Of a stretch of DNA of 64,000 nucleotides, positions 35,101-44,236 are shown one piece after another. The position numbers and the translations under genes were made by a program. This DNA comes from Flavobacterium limi (GTDB taxonomy: Bacteria > Bacteroidota > Bacteroidia > Flavobacteriales > Flavobacteriaceae). The stretch covers positions 186,001-250,000 of the forward strand of contig NZ_JAADZV010000001.1 of NCBI RefSeq assembly GCF_010645075.1, written 5' to 3'. How positions within the stretch are numbered: position 1 is the stretch's first letter; every line of letters begins with the position of its first letter. Below the pieces are notes generated by a model, which saw nothing but the letters and a program-made list of their open reading frames with translations, was not told where the DNA came from and ran no database searches.

Positions 35101-36672
35101 CAGTCTTTGGCAGGATTTACAAAGGGTGAGGCCGACGTATTGCGTAAAGCGATGGGTAAGAAACAAAAGGACGTACTGGATAAAATGAAACCAAAGTTTG
35201 TTGAGCAGGCAGCAGCAAAAGGCCACGATGCGAAAGTGCTGGAGAAAATCTGGAAAGACTGGGAAGCCTTTGCGAGTTACGCCTTCAACAAATCGCACTC
35301 GACCTGCTATGCCTGGATTGCCTATCAAACAGCATATTTGAAAGCACATTATCCTGCAGAATATATGGCAGCAGTACTTTCGAATAACATGAACGATATC
35401 AAACAGGTTTCCTTCTTCATGGAAGAATGCAAGCGTATGGGATTACAGGTTTTAGGACCTTGTGTCAATGAATCCTACTACAAATTTACCGTAAATGATG
35501 ATTATGCGGTACGTTTCGGAATGGGGGCGATTAAAGGAGTAGGCTCAGGAGCGGTTGCTACCATTGTTGAAAGCAGAAAAGACGGTAGATATAAGTCGAT
35601 TTTTGATCTGGCGAAGCGAATTGATTTACGTGCTGCCAATAAAAAAGCAATTGAGAATTTGGCGCTTGCAGGAGGATTTGATTCGTTTGAAGGAACGACC
35701 AGAGCACAATATTTCCACGACGATGGCGACGGAATTACGTTCTATGAAAAAGCGATGCGTTATGGAAATAAGTTTCAGGAAAATGAAAATTCATCACAAG
35801 TAAGTTTGTTTGGAGAAGCGAGCGAAGTACAAATTGCAGAACCTGTTGTGCCTCCGTGTGAAGACTGGAGCACTATGGAAAAACTGGCGAAAGAAAAAGA
35901 AGTTGTCGGGATTTACATTTCCGGACATCCTTTGGATGATTTTAGATTTGAGATGAAATACTTCTGCAATGCCCGACTGGAAGCATTAAAAAGTATGAAT
36001 GAATACGTGGGTAAAAATCTAACCTTTGCCGGAATTATAAACAACGTGCAACATCGTGTGGCGAAAAACGGAAAAGGCTGGGCGGCTTTCAATTTAGAAG
36101 GTTATGATGAAAGTTATGAGTTTAAAATTTTTGGTGAAGAATATCTTAAGTTCCGTCATTTCCTGATTCAGAATAATTTTGCATTTCTAAAAATTCTAAT
36201 AAAAGAAGGATGGGTAAATCACGAAACAGGTAAAAAAACCGATCCAAGGATGCAGTTTGTAGAAGTTAGACAGTTACAGGATGTTTTGGAAGCATTTGCT
36301 AAAAAATTGATTTTACTGTTAAACATAAAAGATTTGCAGACTGATTTTATTCATAGATTAAGTCAGTTATTCAATGCTTACAAAGGAGATAATTCCGTTA
36401 CTTTTGAAATCATGGAATTAGAAAACGTAAAACGTCTGGTTGAGGTAGAGACAACAAGCGAATTCGAAGAAACAGAAGATGCTGTTTTTGAAGATGATAA
36501 CGAAGATGCCGAAGTTGCACTTGAAAACACTAAAATAAAGGAAGTAACTGAAGTAGAAGAAATAAAAGTAGTGACAAAATTAACCATGCCAAGTCGCAGA
36601 TTAAAAGTCAGAATTTCAAATGAATTATTACAGGAATTAGAAAAAATGCAGATAAATTTTAAACTCAATTAA
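32134..36672 (+). CDS. dnaE: DNA polymerase III alpha subunit with fused N-terminal exonuclease
   Basis: The 1512-residue protein is the replicative polymerase. Residues 1-200 form a DnaQ-like DEDDh 3'-5' exonuclease (Asp6 and Glu8 in FDTETTG, Asp105 in GFDVN, His170 and Asp175 in AHNATAD). A PHP domain begins near residue 260 (HLHNHTQFS, His263). The polymerase palm carries the catalytic acidic motif PDIDIDFDD at about 688-696. Helix-hairpin-helix and OB-fold segments follow, then a charged tail. DnaE is normally about 1160 residues with the proofreading exonuclease as a separate protein; the fused form is recognised in Bacteroidota. Confidence 0.96.
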   Translation: MYLIFDTETTGLPKRWDAPITDSENWPRCIQIAWQLHDEMGQLIEHQDYLVKPEGFNIPYDAERIHGISTELAEADGITLAEVLEKFNIALSKTKFIVGQNLGFDVNIMGAEFHRMGVESQMSSMPVLDTCTEVTASLLQLPGGRGGKFKLPTLTELHEYLFNVPFAEAHNATADVEATTRCFLELVRREVFTKEELDVPKEYFKDFQERNPEPFKLIGLKHINLKAASDKIREQLKALAGEGRQAVVSEEDKADFKAAKFAHLHNHTQFSVLQSTIGIGNIVAATAKNGMPAVAMTDTGNMMGAFHFVSAVMNHNKGASAKNKALVEAGEEPTETEIKPIVGCEFNICDNHLDKSKKDNGYQVVLLAKNKAGYHNLAKMASIAYTDGFYYVPRIDRVIVEQYKGDIMVLSGNLYGEIPSKILNIGENQAEEALIWWKEQFGEDFYLEIMRHNQEDENRVNKTLIEFSQKHNIKLIATNNTYYLNKEDANAHDILLCVKDGEKQATPIGRGRGYRYGLPNQEYYFKSQDEMKKLFADLPEAIINIQEIIDKVEGYSLYRDVLLPKFEIPDEFMVPEDEEDGGVRGENKYLRHLTMEGAKRRYGEITESIQERLDFELMTISNSGYPGYFLIVQDFIAEARKMDVSVGPGRGSAAGSAVAYCLGITNIDPIKYDLLFERFLNPDRVSMPDIDIDFDDEGRGRVMEYVINKYGQKQVAQIITYGKMATKSAIRDTARVLDLPLFEADRIAKLIPGMMPSKWNLARFISESEDEVKKALRSDEFDNVKELIAIANEGDLAGETIQQAKILEGSMRNTGIHACGVIITPSDITNYVPVTTAKDSDLYVTQFDNSVAESAGLLKMDFLGLKTLTLIKDTVKLVKYRTGKDLDPDTFPIDDEETYALFQRGETVGIFQYESPGMQKYMKDLKPTVFGDLIAMNALYRPGPLEYIPSFVRRKNGDEEIKYDLDACAEYLSETYGITVYQEQVMLLSQSLAGFTKGEADVLRKAMGKKQKDVLDKMKPKFVEQAAAKGHDAKVLEKIWKDWEAFASYAFNKSHSTCYAWIAYQTAYLKAHYPAEYMAAVLSNNMNDIKQVSFFMEECKRMGLQVLGPCVNESYYKFTVNDDYAVRFGMGAIKGVGSGAVATIVESRKDGRYKSIFDLAKRIDLRAANKKAIENLALAGGFDSFEGTTRAQYFHDDGDGITFYEKAMRYGNKFQENENSSQVSLFGEASEVQIAEPVVPPCEDWSTMEKLAKEKEVVGIYISGHPLDDFRFEMKYFCNARLEALKSMNEYVGKNLTFAGIINNVQHRVAKNGKGWAAFNLEGYDESYEFKIFGEEYLKFRHFLIQNNFAFLKILIKEGWVNHETGKKTDPRMQFVEVRQLQDVLEAFAKKLILLLNIKDLQTDFIHRLSQLFNAYKGDNSVTFEIMELENVKRLVEVETTSEFEETEDAVFEDDNEDAEVALENTKIKEVTEVEEIKVVTKLTMPSRRLKVRISNELLQELEKMQINFKLN

Positions 36673-36847
36673 AATTTAACAGTTAAAATTTAATCGATAA
36701 TATATTTTTTAGGTTAAAATTATGCGCGCATAGTAATTTTGGATAATATTGGCTTTCAAATCAATAATAATCTTAGAGTGTGTGGGAATGCTGTAAAGAA
36801 AGAAAATTTAATTGTTATAATTTTGTAATAAATTAATAAACAAAACT

Positions 36848-37786
36848 ATGAAAAAGCATTTATTTTTAATCGGATTGATGATTTGCTCCATGGCCACAAT
36901 GGCGCAGTCAGAAGGTACAGATAAACCGGAAAGCTGGTATTTTAAATTAGGAGGGTCATACTTCATTCAGACTGCTGCAACGGAATTTCCCATTGTAAAT
37001 GGTCAGGCACCTAATACGGATGTTTATGCAGCTAACGGAACTACATTAATTTCAAGAGAAACGAATCACGGTTCATTTGGAGAAGGTTTTCGTTCAGGAT
37101 TGACTGCAGGTTATCGTATTTCAACGCGTTTAGGAGTTGAAATGGGGATTAACTATTATTCCAGTGCCGATAAATTGATGGTGGAAACTACCAATCGTTT
37201 AGTTCCTGGAACTACAAATGTTTTTGTGTCCGGAGATGCAGTAGGTAAAATCAGGGCTTGGGATTTATCACCTTCATTAGTTTTGTTTTTGGGGGAAACT
37301 AAAGGGTTTGAACCGTATACAAAAGTAGGTGTTATTGTCCCGGTACATGGAGATTTAACTATTGAAACGAATCGTGAGTATTATACTGCTGCAGGTGTAG
37401 TGGCAAAAACATATGCTGAAGATGTTGTAAAACCGAACCCAACTCTTGGTTTTATGGCTGCAATAGGAACTTCTTATAAATTAGGTAAAAAATTAGCTTT
37501 GTTTGCTGAAATTGAATACAGAAACTTTACTGTTCACGGTGATACTAAAGAAACTACCGTATTTACTGAAAACGGTGTAGATAAATTACATACAGCATCT
37601 ACTTTTAGACCGGACTTTTCTTATTCTGCGATTCATACTAATTATGTAGATAAATTAACTACAACTTCTAATAGCAAAGTAACTAATGCAGCTGGTTTTG
37701 ATGATACAAAAGCTACAGACGATATTAGCTCCTATGTGGGTATTTCTGGTGTAGGTTTGACTTTTGGATTAAGATATAGTCTGTAA
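36848..37786 (+). CDS. Outer-membrane beta-barrel protein (porin-like)
   Basis: The 312-residue protein has a signal peptide (1-20, ending TMAQ) and alternating amphipathic strands throughout, with Gly-aromatic turns (WYFKLGGSYFIQ, GLTAGYRISTRLGVEMGINYYS, GVGLTFGLRYSL). The C-terminus ends in an aromatic-containing strand, as barrel proteins do. It resembles the OmpA-barrel/porin-family proteins of flavobacteria with about eight strands. It stands alone with a strong terminator behind it. The cargo or role is unknown. Confidence 0.75.
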   Translation: MKKHLFLIGLMICSMATMAQSEGTDKPESWYFKLGGSYFIQTAATEFPIVNGQAPNTDVYAANGTTLISRETNHGSFGEGFRSGLTAGYRISTRLGVEMGINYYSSADKLMVETTNRLVPGTTNVFVSGDAVGKIRAWDLSPSLVLFLGETKGFEPYTKVGVIVPVHGDLTIETNREYYTAAGVVAKTYAEDVVKPNPTLGFMAAIGTSYKLGKKLALFAEIEYRNFTVHGDTKETTVFTENGVDKLHTASTFRPDFSYSAIHTNYVDKLTTTSNSKVTNAAGFDDTKATDDISSYVGISGVGLTFGLRYSL

Positions 37787-37809
37787 TTCGAAAGAAATTA
37801 ATCTTAACG

Positions 37810-37845
37810 AAAGAGGATATTCATAACGAATATCCTCTTTTTTTG
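37810..37845 (+). terminator. Intrinsic terminator after the barrel gene
   Basis: AAAGAGGATATTC pairs perfectly with GAATATCCTCTTT over a 5-nt loop, followed by a T-run. Confidence 0.92.
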
Positions 37846-37868
37846 TTTTTTATGAAAACTGAAGCCCT

Positions 37869-37950
37869 AGCCCTGATAGCAGCGATATCCTTTTGTGCCG
37901 GGGTTCGGCATAAAAGATTTAGCGGACAGCAGGAAAAAGCTCCTGAATCT
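37869..37950 (+). repeat. Dispersed hairpin element, copy 3
   Basis: The core 37887-37918 is identical in stem and loop to copy 1 (TTTTGTGCCG, GGGTT, CGGCATAAAA), with the same bulged C and outer CCTG/CAGG pairing. Outside the core it agrees with copy 1 as far as AGCTYCTGAA. It lies between two convergent genes, beyond the barrel gene's terminator. Confidence 0.8.
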
Positions 37951-37958
37951 AATTGTAG

Positions 37959-38948
37959 TTATTTCGAATTTCTAAACTCTTTTAAAACTTCATCAATAAC
38001 CCATGAAGTTCTGGCTCCTGAAGTTCCTTTTGATGGGGAGTTTCCATTTCCTAAAAGTTCTGCAACAACAGTTTCAATAAAGGGCTGCTGAATGTGTAGC
38101 GGGTTTTCGATTGTAATCGTTTCTTTGTCTCCATTTGCATATTCAACATGGATTGGATCTTCCCCAAAAGTTGAAAATGCTATTTTGCCTTTATCACCCA
38201 CAATTTCAGTACTATCATAACGTTCGAAACTGGCGAAATTCCATATTCCCGTACCATGAATGCCGTTTTCAAATAAAAAAGACATCGAAACAGAATCTTC
38301 AGCAGGATACGCTTTTAACTGAGAAGTCGCATGTCCGCGAACGGATTTTATCGGACCTAAAACAAAATCCAGAAAGTCTAAAGTATGACAGGCCAGATCA
38401 ACAAAAATTCCGCCTCCTGAAAGATGTGGTAAAACGGTCCAGGGAAGATTGATTTCGTCGTCATAACGTTCTTCAAAAGGATGGTATAAGACACAATTTA
38501 CGTGGCGTATGTTTCCTAATTTTCCTTCGTCGATTAGTTCTTTAATTTTTAAAAATCGTGGCAGGCTCCTTCTGTAATAGGCTACAAATAACGGAACATT
38601 GTGTTCTTTGCAGACGCTGATCATTTCGTTGCATTCTGCAAATGTCAGTGCCATTGGTTTTTCAACATAAACCGGTTTTCCGGCTTTGGCGCACAAAATT
38701 GTATATTCTTTATGAGAGGATGGAGGCGTTGCGATATAAACGGCATCAACTTCCGGATCATTGATTAAATCAGCAGCATTTGAATACCATTTCGGGACAT
38801 TGTGGCGTTTGGCGTAATCTTCGGCAAGGGCTGTATCACGGCGCATCACAGCGACTAAAGCTGAATTTGGTGCTTTTTGAAATGCCGGACCGCTTTTAAC
38901 TTCGGTTACGTTTCCGCAGCCTATAATTCCCCATTTTATAATTTTCAT
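37959..38948 (-). CDS. Gfo/Idh/MocA family oxidoreductase
   Basis: The 329-residue protein has an N-terminal Rossmann fold (KWGIIGCGNVTEV) and the family signature VYVEKPMALTFAEC (about 93-106), where the Lys of EKP is catalytic. A C-terminal alpha/beta dimer and substrate domain includes HLSGGGIFVDLACHTLDFLDFVLG with a His likely at the active site. Members are NAD(P)-dependent dehydrogenases of sugars, inositol or related compounds in the cytoplasm. No sugar-utilisation neighbours help to name a substrate. Confidence 0.9.
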   Translation of the reverse strand: MKIIKWGIIGCGNVTEVKSGPAFQKAPNSALVAVMRRDTALAEDYAKRHNVPKWYSNAADLINDPEVDAVYIATPPSSHKEYTILCAKAGKPVYVEKPMALTFAECNEMISVCKEHNVPLFVAYYRRSLPRFLKIKELIDEGKLGNIRHVNCVLYHPFEERYDDEINLPWTVLPHLSGGGIFVDLACHTLDFLDFVLGPIKSVRGHATSQLKAYPAEDSVSMSFLFENGIHGTGIWNFASFERYDSTEIVGDKGKIAFSTFGEDPIHVEYANGDKETITIENPLHIQQPFIETVVAELLGNGNSPSKGTSGARTSWVIDEVLKEFRNSK

Positions 38949-39002
38949 TGTTTAAGTTTTTAGTTTCTCAAATTTAGCATAAAAGCTTTGTTTAAAAAAG
39001 TT

Positions 39003-39042
39003 AGCCACGAATTCACAAAAAATAATTCGTGAATTCGTGGCT
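39003..39042 (-). terminator. 14-bp perfect hairpin after the prolyl oligopeptidase gene
   Basis: AGCCACGAATTCAC and GTGAATTCGTGGCT pair over a 12-nt loop. On the minus strand the stem is followed by AACTTTTTT, consistent with a terminator. The word ACGAATT may belong to a wider repeat family (see findings). Confidence 0.75.
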
Positions 39043-39065
39043 GTTAAAATTTTAGTTTAAAGTTT

Positions 39066-41174
39066 TTACTTTTTTGGCAAAGCTTTAAAGCCCATATTGT
39101 AAAGCGTGAACGCCTGAATGTCTACATTTTCCTGAATCGTAGCTGCAACAGATTTTCCTGCTCCGTGACCCGCTTTTACATCAATACGAATCAATACCGG
39201 ATTGTCACCAGTTTGCTTGTCCTGAAGTTCGGCAGCAAATTTAAAGCTGTGTGCCGGAACTACACGGTCGTCATGATCGCCTGTTGTAACCATAGTTGCG
39301 GGATACTGAACGCCTTTTTTAACATTTTGAACAGGTGAATAGCCTTTAAGGTATTCGAACATTTCTTTGCTGTCCTGAGCTGTTCCGTAATCGTAAGCCC
39401 AGCCAGCTCCAGCGGTAAAAGTATGGTAACGTAACATGTCCATAACACCAACAGCAGGCAGTGCTACTTTAAACAAATCAGGGCGTTGGGTCATAGCAGC
39501 ACCAACCAATAAACCTCCATTAGAACCTCCACGAATGGCTAAGAAATTGGATGAGGTATATTTTTGAGCAATCAAATATTCAGCAGCGGCTATAAAATCA
39601 TCAAATACATTTTGTTTTTGTAATTTGGTTCCTGCATCGTGCCATTTTTTTCCGTATTCACCGCCTCCTCTTAAATTGGCAACTGCATAAACGCCTCCAT
39701 TTTCTAACCAGACTGCATTCGCAATGCTAAAAGCCGGAGTTAAGCTAATATTGAATCCGCCGTAACCGTAAAGGATTGTTGGGTTTTTACCATCTAGTTT
39801 GATTCCTTTTTTATAGGTAATAATCATTGGGATTTTGGTTCCGTCTTTTGACGTGTAGAAAACTTGCTTAGACTCATAATCCTCACTTTTAAAATCAACT
39901 TTTGGCTTTTGATAAATTTCAGATCTGCCTGATTTTGGTTCAAACGAAAAAATACTTCCCGGAGTGGTATAATTGGTAAAACTGTAGTACAACGTTTTTT
40001 CTTTTTTCTTTCCGCCAAAACCACTTGCAGTCCCTACAGCAGGAAGTTTGATTTCACGGACTAATTTTCCGTTGTAATCATATTGCAGAACCAATGAAAC
40101 TGCGTCTTTGGTATAATTGGCAAAAAAGTAGCCAGCGCCCGTTGAAGGAGACAGAATATTTTGAGTTTCTTTAATAAAATCTTTCCAGTTTTCTGGTTTC
40201 GGATTACTTGCATCGACAGTAACTACACGTTTGTTTGGTGCATTTAAGTCGGTATCGATGAACAATTTACTTCCTTCGTTTTCGATGATATTGTTGTCGC
40301 TGTTAAAATTGTCAACAATTGTAATGATTGGGCTGTCTGGCTTAGTAAGGTCTTTAATGTACAATTCATTTCCGTAAGTGGAGTTGGCTGCTGTAATCAC
40401 TAAATAATTATTGTCTTCAGTGACATAGCCACCAACATACCTTCTTTTTTGATCTGCTCCAAAAATGACCTTATCCTCTTTCTGTGAAGTTCCTAATTTG
40501 TGGAAGTACAATTTATGCTGATCTGTTTTGGCAGATAATTCACTTCCTTTAGGCTTGTCGTAACTGGAGTAATAAAAACCTTCATTTTCATACCAGGAGA
40601 TGCCACTGAATTTTACATCTACAAGAGTATTTTCTAAAACTTTTTTAGAAACGGCATCAATAATAATTACTTTTCTCCAGTCGCTTCCGCCTTCAGAAAT
40701 CGAGTAAGCGGCTTTTGATCCGTCTTTCGAAAAATCCAGTCCGCCAAGCGAAGTGGTTCCGTCTTTCGAAAATGTATTCGGGTCTAAAAAAACTTCTTCT
40801 TTGCCATTCTGGTCTTTTCTATAAACAACAGATTGATTCTGAAGTCCATTGTTTTTAAAATAGTAGGTAAATTTTCCTTCTGTAAAAGGAGCGCTTATTT
40901 TTTCATAATTCCAAAGTTTTTCCATTCTTGATTTCAATGCATCACGAAAAGGAATTTTATTTAAATAGCCGTATGTAACTTCATTTTGAACTTTTACCCA
41001 GGTACCGGTTTCATCAGATTTGTCATCTTCCAGCCAACGGTAAGGATCGGCTACTTTGGTGTCAAAATAAATATCAACAGTTTCACCTTTTTTAGTTTCC
41101 GGATAGTGAATTTTATTTTGCCCGAATGAAATCCCTGCGGTAATCATAGTCATTATAAAAATTGTTTTTTTCAT
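39066..41174 (-). CDS. Prolyl oligopeptidase (S9A) family protease
   Basis: The 702-residue protein has a signal peptide (1-19, SFGQ), a seven-bladed propeller region (about 70-420) and a C-terminal alpha/beta hydrolase domain. The catalytic triad is visible: Ser551 in RGGSNGGLL, the Asp pair 635-636 in GDHDDRV, and His670 in AGHGAGKS. These enzymes cleave after proline in short peptides; the signal peptide indicates a periplasmic form. A TACTTTTG -7 box lies 23-30 bp upstream (41197-41204), but the nearest TTG is too close. It is a single-gene unit. Confidence 0.94.
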   Translation of the reverse strand: MKKTIFIMTMITAGISFGQNKIHYPETKKGETVDIYFDTKVADPYRWLEDDKSDETGTWVKVQNEVTYGYLNKIPFRDALKSRMEKLWNYEKISAPFTEGKFTYYFKNNGLQNQSVVYRKDQNGKEEVFLDPNTFSKDGTTSLGGLDFSKDGSKAAYSISEGGSDWRKVIIIDAVSKKVLENTLVDVKFSGISWYENEGFYYSSYDKPKGSELSAKTDQHKLYFHKLGTSQKEDKVIFGADQKRRYVGGYVTEDNNYLVITAANSTYGNELYIKDLTKPDSPIITIVDNFNSDNNIIENEGSKLFIDTDLNAPNKRVVTVDASNPKPENWKDFIKETQNILSPSTGAGYFFANYTKDAVSLVLQYDYNGKLVREIKLPAVGTASGFGGKKKEKTLYYSFTNYTTPGSIFSFEPKSGRSEIYQKPKVDFKSEDYESKQVFYTSKDGTKIPMIITYKKGIKLDGKNPTILYGYGGFNISLTPAFSIANAVWLENGGVYAVANLRGGGEYGKKWHDAGTKLQKQNVFDDFIAAAEYLIAQKYTSSNFLAIRGGSNGGLLVGAAMTQRPDLFKVALPAVGVMDMLRYHTFTAGAGWAYDYGTAQDSKEMFEYLKGYSPVQNVKKGVQYPATMVTTGDHDDRVVPAHSFKFAAELQDKQTGDNPVLIRIDVKAGHGAGKSVAATIQENVDIQAFTLYNMGFKALPKK

Positions 41175-41317
41175 GGTTTAATTTTGTGATTTGTAACAAA
41201 AGTATAAATTTTTGTTGCAAAATCGTTATTTCAAATGTTAAACCACATAATTTATATGAGTAAATGTAAGTAAAGAAAACTTAATCTATTGATAGAAATT
41301 ATATGGTTTGTGAAATG

Positions 41318-43525
41318 TTATAAATTGAAGTTAACTCCCAGAACAATGTTTCTTCCAATATTCGGGATTCCGTCTGTTTTTAGTCTTGAAAGATGGGCTA
41401 TGTATTTTTTATCTAACAAATTGTTTCCGTTAAGATTTACATCGAAAGCAGTTTTTCCAAGTTTTACTGTTCCGCCAAAGCCTAAATTGACCAAAGTATA
41501 GCCTTTTGAAGCACTTTCAAAACCACTCACATTCTTCTGATCAAAAGTCGAAGATACATTTAAAGAAGCATAACCTTCCTTGAACCAGTTTTTGATGTTG
41601 AATTCGGTTCTAAGGGTGTTGTTCCAATTGTTGGCCGGAATTAAGGGCAGGTAATCATCATTGTCTTTTTTGCCGGTTACGGTTTCAAAACTGGTTTCAA
41701 AATGCAGCCAGTCTAAAGGATGCGGGTGAAAATGCAGTCCGGCTTCACCACCAAATAATTTGGCATTATCCTGAACATAAGCAAAAACATCATTATTGTC
41801 TAAAACGTCTCCGGTTGGTGAAGTATAAATGTAATTGTTGACATGATTATAAAATCCGTTTACAAAGAATTCAAAATGCGAATTTTTATATTCCAGATTC
41901 AAATCGGTTTGAATGTTTTGTTCCGTTTTTAAATTACTGTTTCCAATTTCATAACGATTGGTGCCTTCGTGAACACCGTTTGAAGTCAGTTCGGCTAAAT
42001 TTGGAGCCCTGAATCCGGTGGCAACATTTAATCGAAGAGTCAGTGGTTCCGCTAATTTAGTTTTATATCCCAAAGAAGCATTAAAACTGTCAAACGATCT
42101 GTCTAAAGCTTCGAAAGAACCTTCTTCACCTAAAATCCCATGGGCTTCAGAAGTAACATTTCGGTTGTCAAAACGTAATCCGGCTTGTAAAACGCTGTTA
42201 TTCCATTCGTAATTGGCAGTTCCAAAAACTCCGAAATCATTCGTAGTGGCATTTGGAATCAAATATTCTTCTCCGGAATTTTTATTGGTCTGATGCATGC
42301 CCTGGATTCCTAAAATGGCTTCAATTTTACCAAATTTTGGAAAATGATATTTTGCATTGTAATTAAAAGTATTCAGTTTCATTCTTAGAGCAGCATCGTT
42401 GCTGTCTTCAAATTCGCTTCTGTCATTTGAAATGTAACCCAAATCGACATCTAGTTTAGAATTTTCAAAAAAGATGACATTGTTTAAACTAAATAAATGG
42501 TTGAAAATTCCCTGTCTTGGAAATTGTGTGTCTTTGCTTGAAGATTGCCCCGCGATTCCTTCTTCCGGAATTCCGATATCCAGTTTGTTGTAATTGTATC
42601 TTAAAACACTTGAAAAACTGGAGTTGCTGTAACCGATTCCGGTTTTAAAATCGGTTTCGTTATAACGTGAATTTGTAACACGATCGCCATCAGCAATTTT
42701 GTAATCAGAATGTGTGTTGAAACTTCCCCGAGCAAGAAATTTCCAGTTATCTGTAGAAGTTTTTAATCCGATGGATGAATTGCTTCCCTGCGTATTCGTA
42801 AAATATTTTTGACTGAAATTAGCTTTAAATGAACCGGCATCAGCAAATTTTTCAGGATTAAAGTATAAAACGCCTCCCAGGGCATCCGAGCCATACAATA
42901 AAGAAGCAGGGCCTTTGATTACCTCGACACTTTCAATTCCGGCATCATTTAAACCCAGGCCATGTTCGTCCCCAAACTGTTGGTTTTCGATACGGACACC
43001 CTGAGAATATACCAAAACACGATTGCCGCTAAGTCCGCGAATTACCGGTTTTCCAATCGAAGTTCCGGTAGAAATCTGTGAAACTCCCGGAATCGTAGCC
43101 AGACCTTCAATCAAAGTAGAAGTTCCTTTTTGCTGTAATGTTTTGATGCTTTCGTGATCAATTTTCATTACGTTTTGTGATTGCAGCTTATTGAAGGGAG
43201 TAGAAACCACTACTTCATCCATTTCCAGAATTGATTCTACGAGTGTAATATCTAATGTGTTTTCTTTTATTAGTTTGACGATGGTTTTGTTTTGATTCGA
43301 ATATCCCACATAAGAAAAAGAAAGACGCAGGTTTCCGTTTGGAAGATTTTTTAATTCATATTTTCCGTTCTCGTCTGTTGTAGTTCCTTTGTGTAGTTCA
43401 GGAGCATAAACAGAAACACCTGTTAATGGCTGATTTTGATTATCGGTAACGGTTCCTGAAACCGAATTTTGAGCAGAGAGCATGCCCGAGAACCCTAAAA
43501 TTAGGGCTACTATTATTTTTTTCAT
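41318..43525 (-). CDS. TonB-dependent receptor, possibly metal-linked
   Basis: From the ATG at 43525 the receptor is 735 residues; an ORF start at 43564 only adds residues before the MKK signal peptide. It has a carboxypeptidase-like beta domain (about 22-100; GTVTDNQNQPLTGVSVYAP), a plug (about 105-220; GKPVIRGLSGNRVLVYSQGVRIENQQFGDEHG and IKGPASLLYGSDALGG) and a barrel ending in Leu after VLGVNFN. It lacks an STN domain. The GDEHG plug loop and paired HPHP in the barrel, plus a His/Cys-rich small protein just upstream, recall zinc- or copper-uptake receptors such as ZnuD-like proteins. The metal role is inferred. Confidence 0.88.
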   Translation of the reverse strand: MKKIIVALILGFSGMLSAQNSVSGTVTDNQNQPLTGVSVYAPELHKGTTTDENGKYELKNLPNGNLRLSFSYVGYSNQNKTIVKLIKENTLDITLVESILEMDEVVVSTPFNKLQSQNVMKIDHESIKTLQQKGTSTLIEGLATIPGVSQISTGTSIGKPVIRGLSGNRVLVYSQGVRIENQQFGDEHGLGLNDAGIESVEVIKGPASLLYGSDALGGVLYFNPEKFADAGSFKANFSQKYFTNTQGSNSSIGLKTSTDNWKFLARGSFNTHSDYKIADGDRVTNSRYNETDFKTGIGYSNSSFSSVLRYNYNKLDIGIPEEGIAGQSSSKDTQFPRQGIFNHLFSLNNVIFFENSKLDVDLGYISNDRSEFEDSNDAALRMKLNTFNYNAKYHFPKFGKIEAILGIQGMHQTNKNSGEEYLIPNATTNDFGVFGTANYEWNNSVLQAGLRFDNRNVTSEAHGILGEEGSFEALDRSFDSFNASLGYKTKLAEPLTLRLNVATGFRAPNLAELTSNGVHEGTNRYEIGNSNLKTEQNIQTDLNLEYKNSHFEFFVNGFYNHVNNYIYTSPTGDVLDNNDVFAYVQDNAKLFGGEAGLHFHPHPLDWLHFETSFETVTGKKDNDDYLPLIPANNWNNTLRTEFNIKNWFKEGYASLNVSSTFDQKNVSGFESASKGYTLVNLGFGGTVKLGKTAFDVNLNGNNLLDKKYIAHLSRLKTDGIPNIGRNIVLGVNFNL

Positions 43526-43672
43526 TTGAAAAGGATTGCTATAGTTAATTGGATTTTCTTTCAAATAGAATCAAAGCAAATGTGAAGTTTTACTGAATCT
43601 ACAATGAAAATCAGCAAACTTAACTGAATTTTGAAGTCAATTAAAAGGGTTTTTGTTTCGGATAATCGAAAC

Positions 43673-44026
43673 TTAAGAAATTATAGCTGATGGAGGCCCC
43701 CGAAGTGGATTTAAACTTTTTGAAAATGAAATGAAACTTTCAGAAATACCAAAGGAATAAGGGATTTCCTGATGATTACTGAAGAACTGAAATGAAATTT
43801 TTTCAGGGCCTATATAACTTCCAAAAGCAAAATGACATACAAAACAAGAATCATCGTTATGATGCTGATGTGTAATTTCACCATTTACATCATTATAATT
43901 ATGATGACATTTTTTTTCTGAAAGCTGTTTAGAGATATGTTCATAACTGTGTACAGACTGAAAAAGTATGGAAAACAATACTATCAGAGCCAGGGAAATA
44001 CTTGTTATGAGCTGCTTTTTCTTCAT
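43673..44026 (-). CDS. Small His/Cys-rich exported protein next to a TonB receptor
   Basis: The 117-residue protein has an N-terminal hydrophobic segment (about 8-27), then a His-rich stretch (KKCHHNYNDVNGEITHQHHNDDSCFVCHF) containing CxxCH and several His pairs, and the C-terminal block LNPLRGPP that I associate with small flavobacterial proteins of this type. The histidines and cysteines suggest metal binding in the periplasm. It lies 147 bp upstream of the TonB-receptor gene on the same strand. A TACCTTTG -7 box at 44034-44041 sits just before its ATG, supporting the start. The metal is not determined. Confidence 0.65.
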   Translation of the reverse strand: MKKKQLITSISLALIVLFSILFQSVHSYEHISKQLSEKKCHHNYNDVNGEITHQHHNDDSCFVCHFAFGSYIGPEKISFQFFSNHQEIPYSFGISESFISFSKSLNPLRGPPSAIIS

Positions 44027-44236
44027 TATTAGACAAAGGTATAAAAGGTAGATATAAAAATATTTGATTTTAACGCTTTTTATTGAAAATAGTGCAACAG
44101 AATATTTTGATGAAGGGTGTAAACAGAATAATTATCATTGAAAATGTATCATGAACAATCATTATATTATATTTGTGTGTCAAATAAATAATCCTAAAAA
44201 GCGTTTATTTAAACTCATTATTAACCCAAACACACT

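Noticed and set aside
37843..38091. 82-codon plus-strand frame across the hairpin element
   Set aside because: It runs through the repeat and antisense to the oxidoreductase gene; no protein features.
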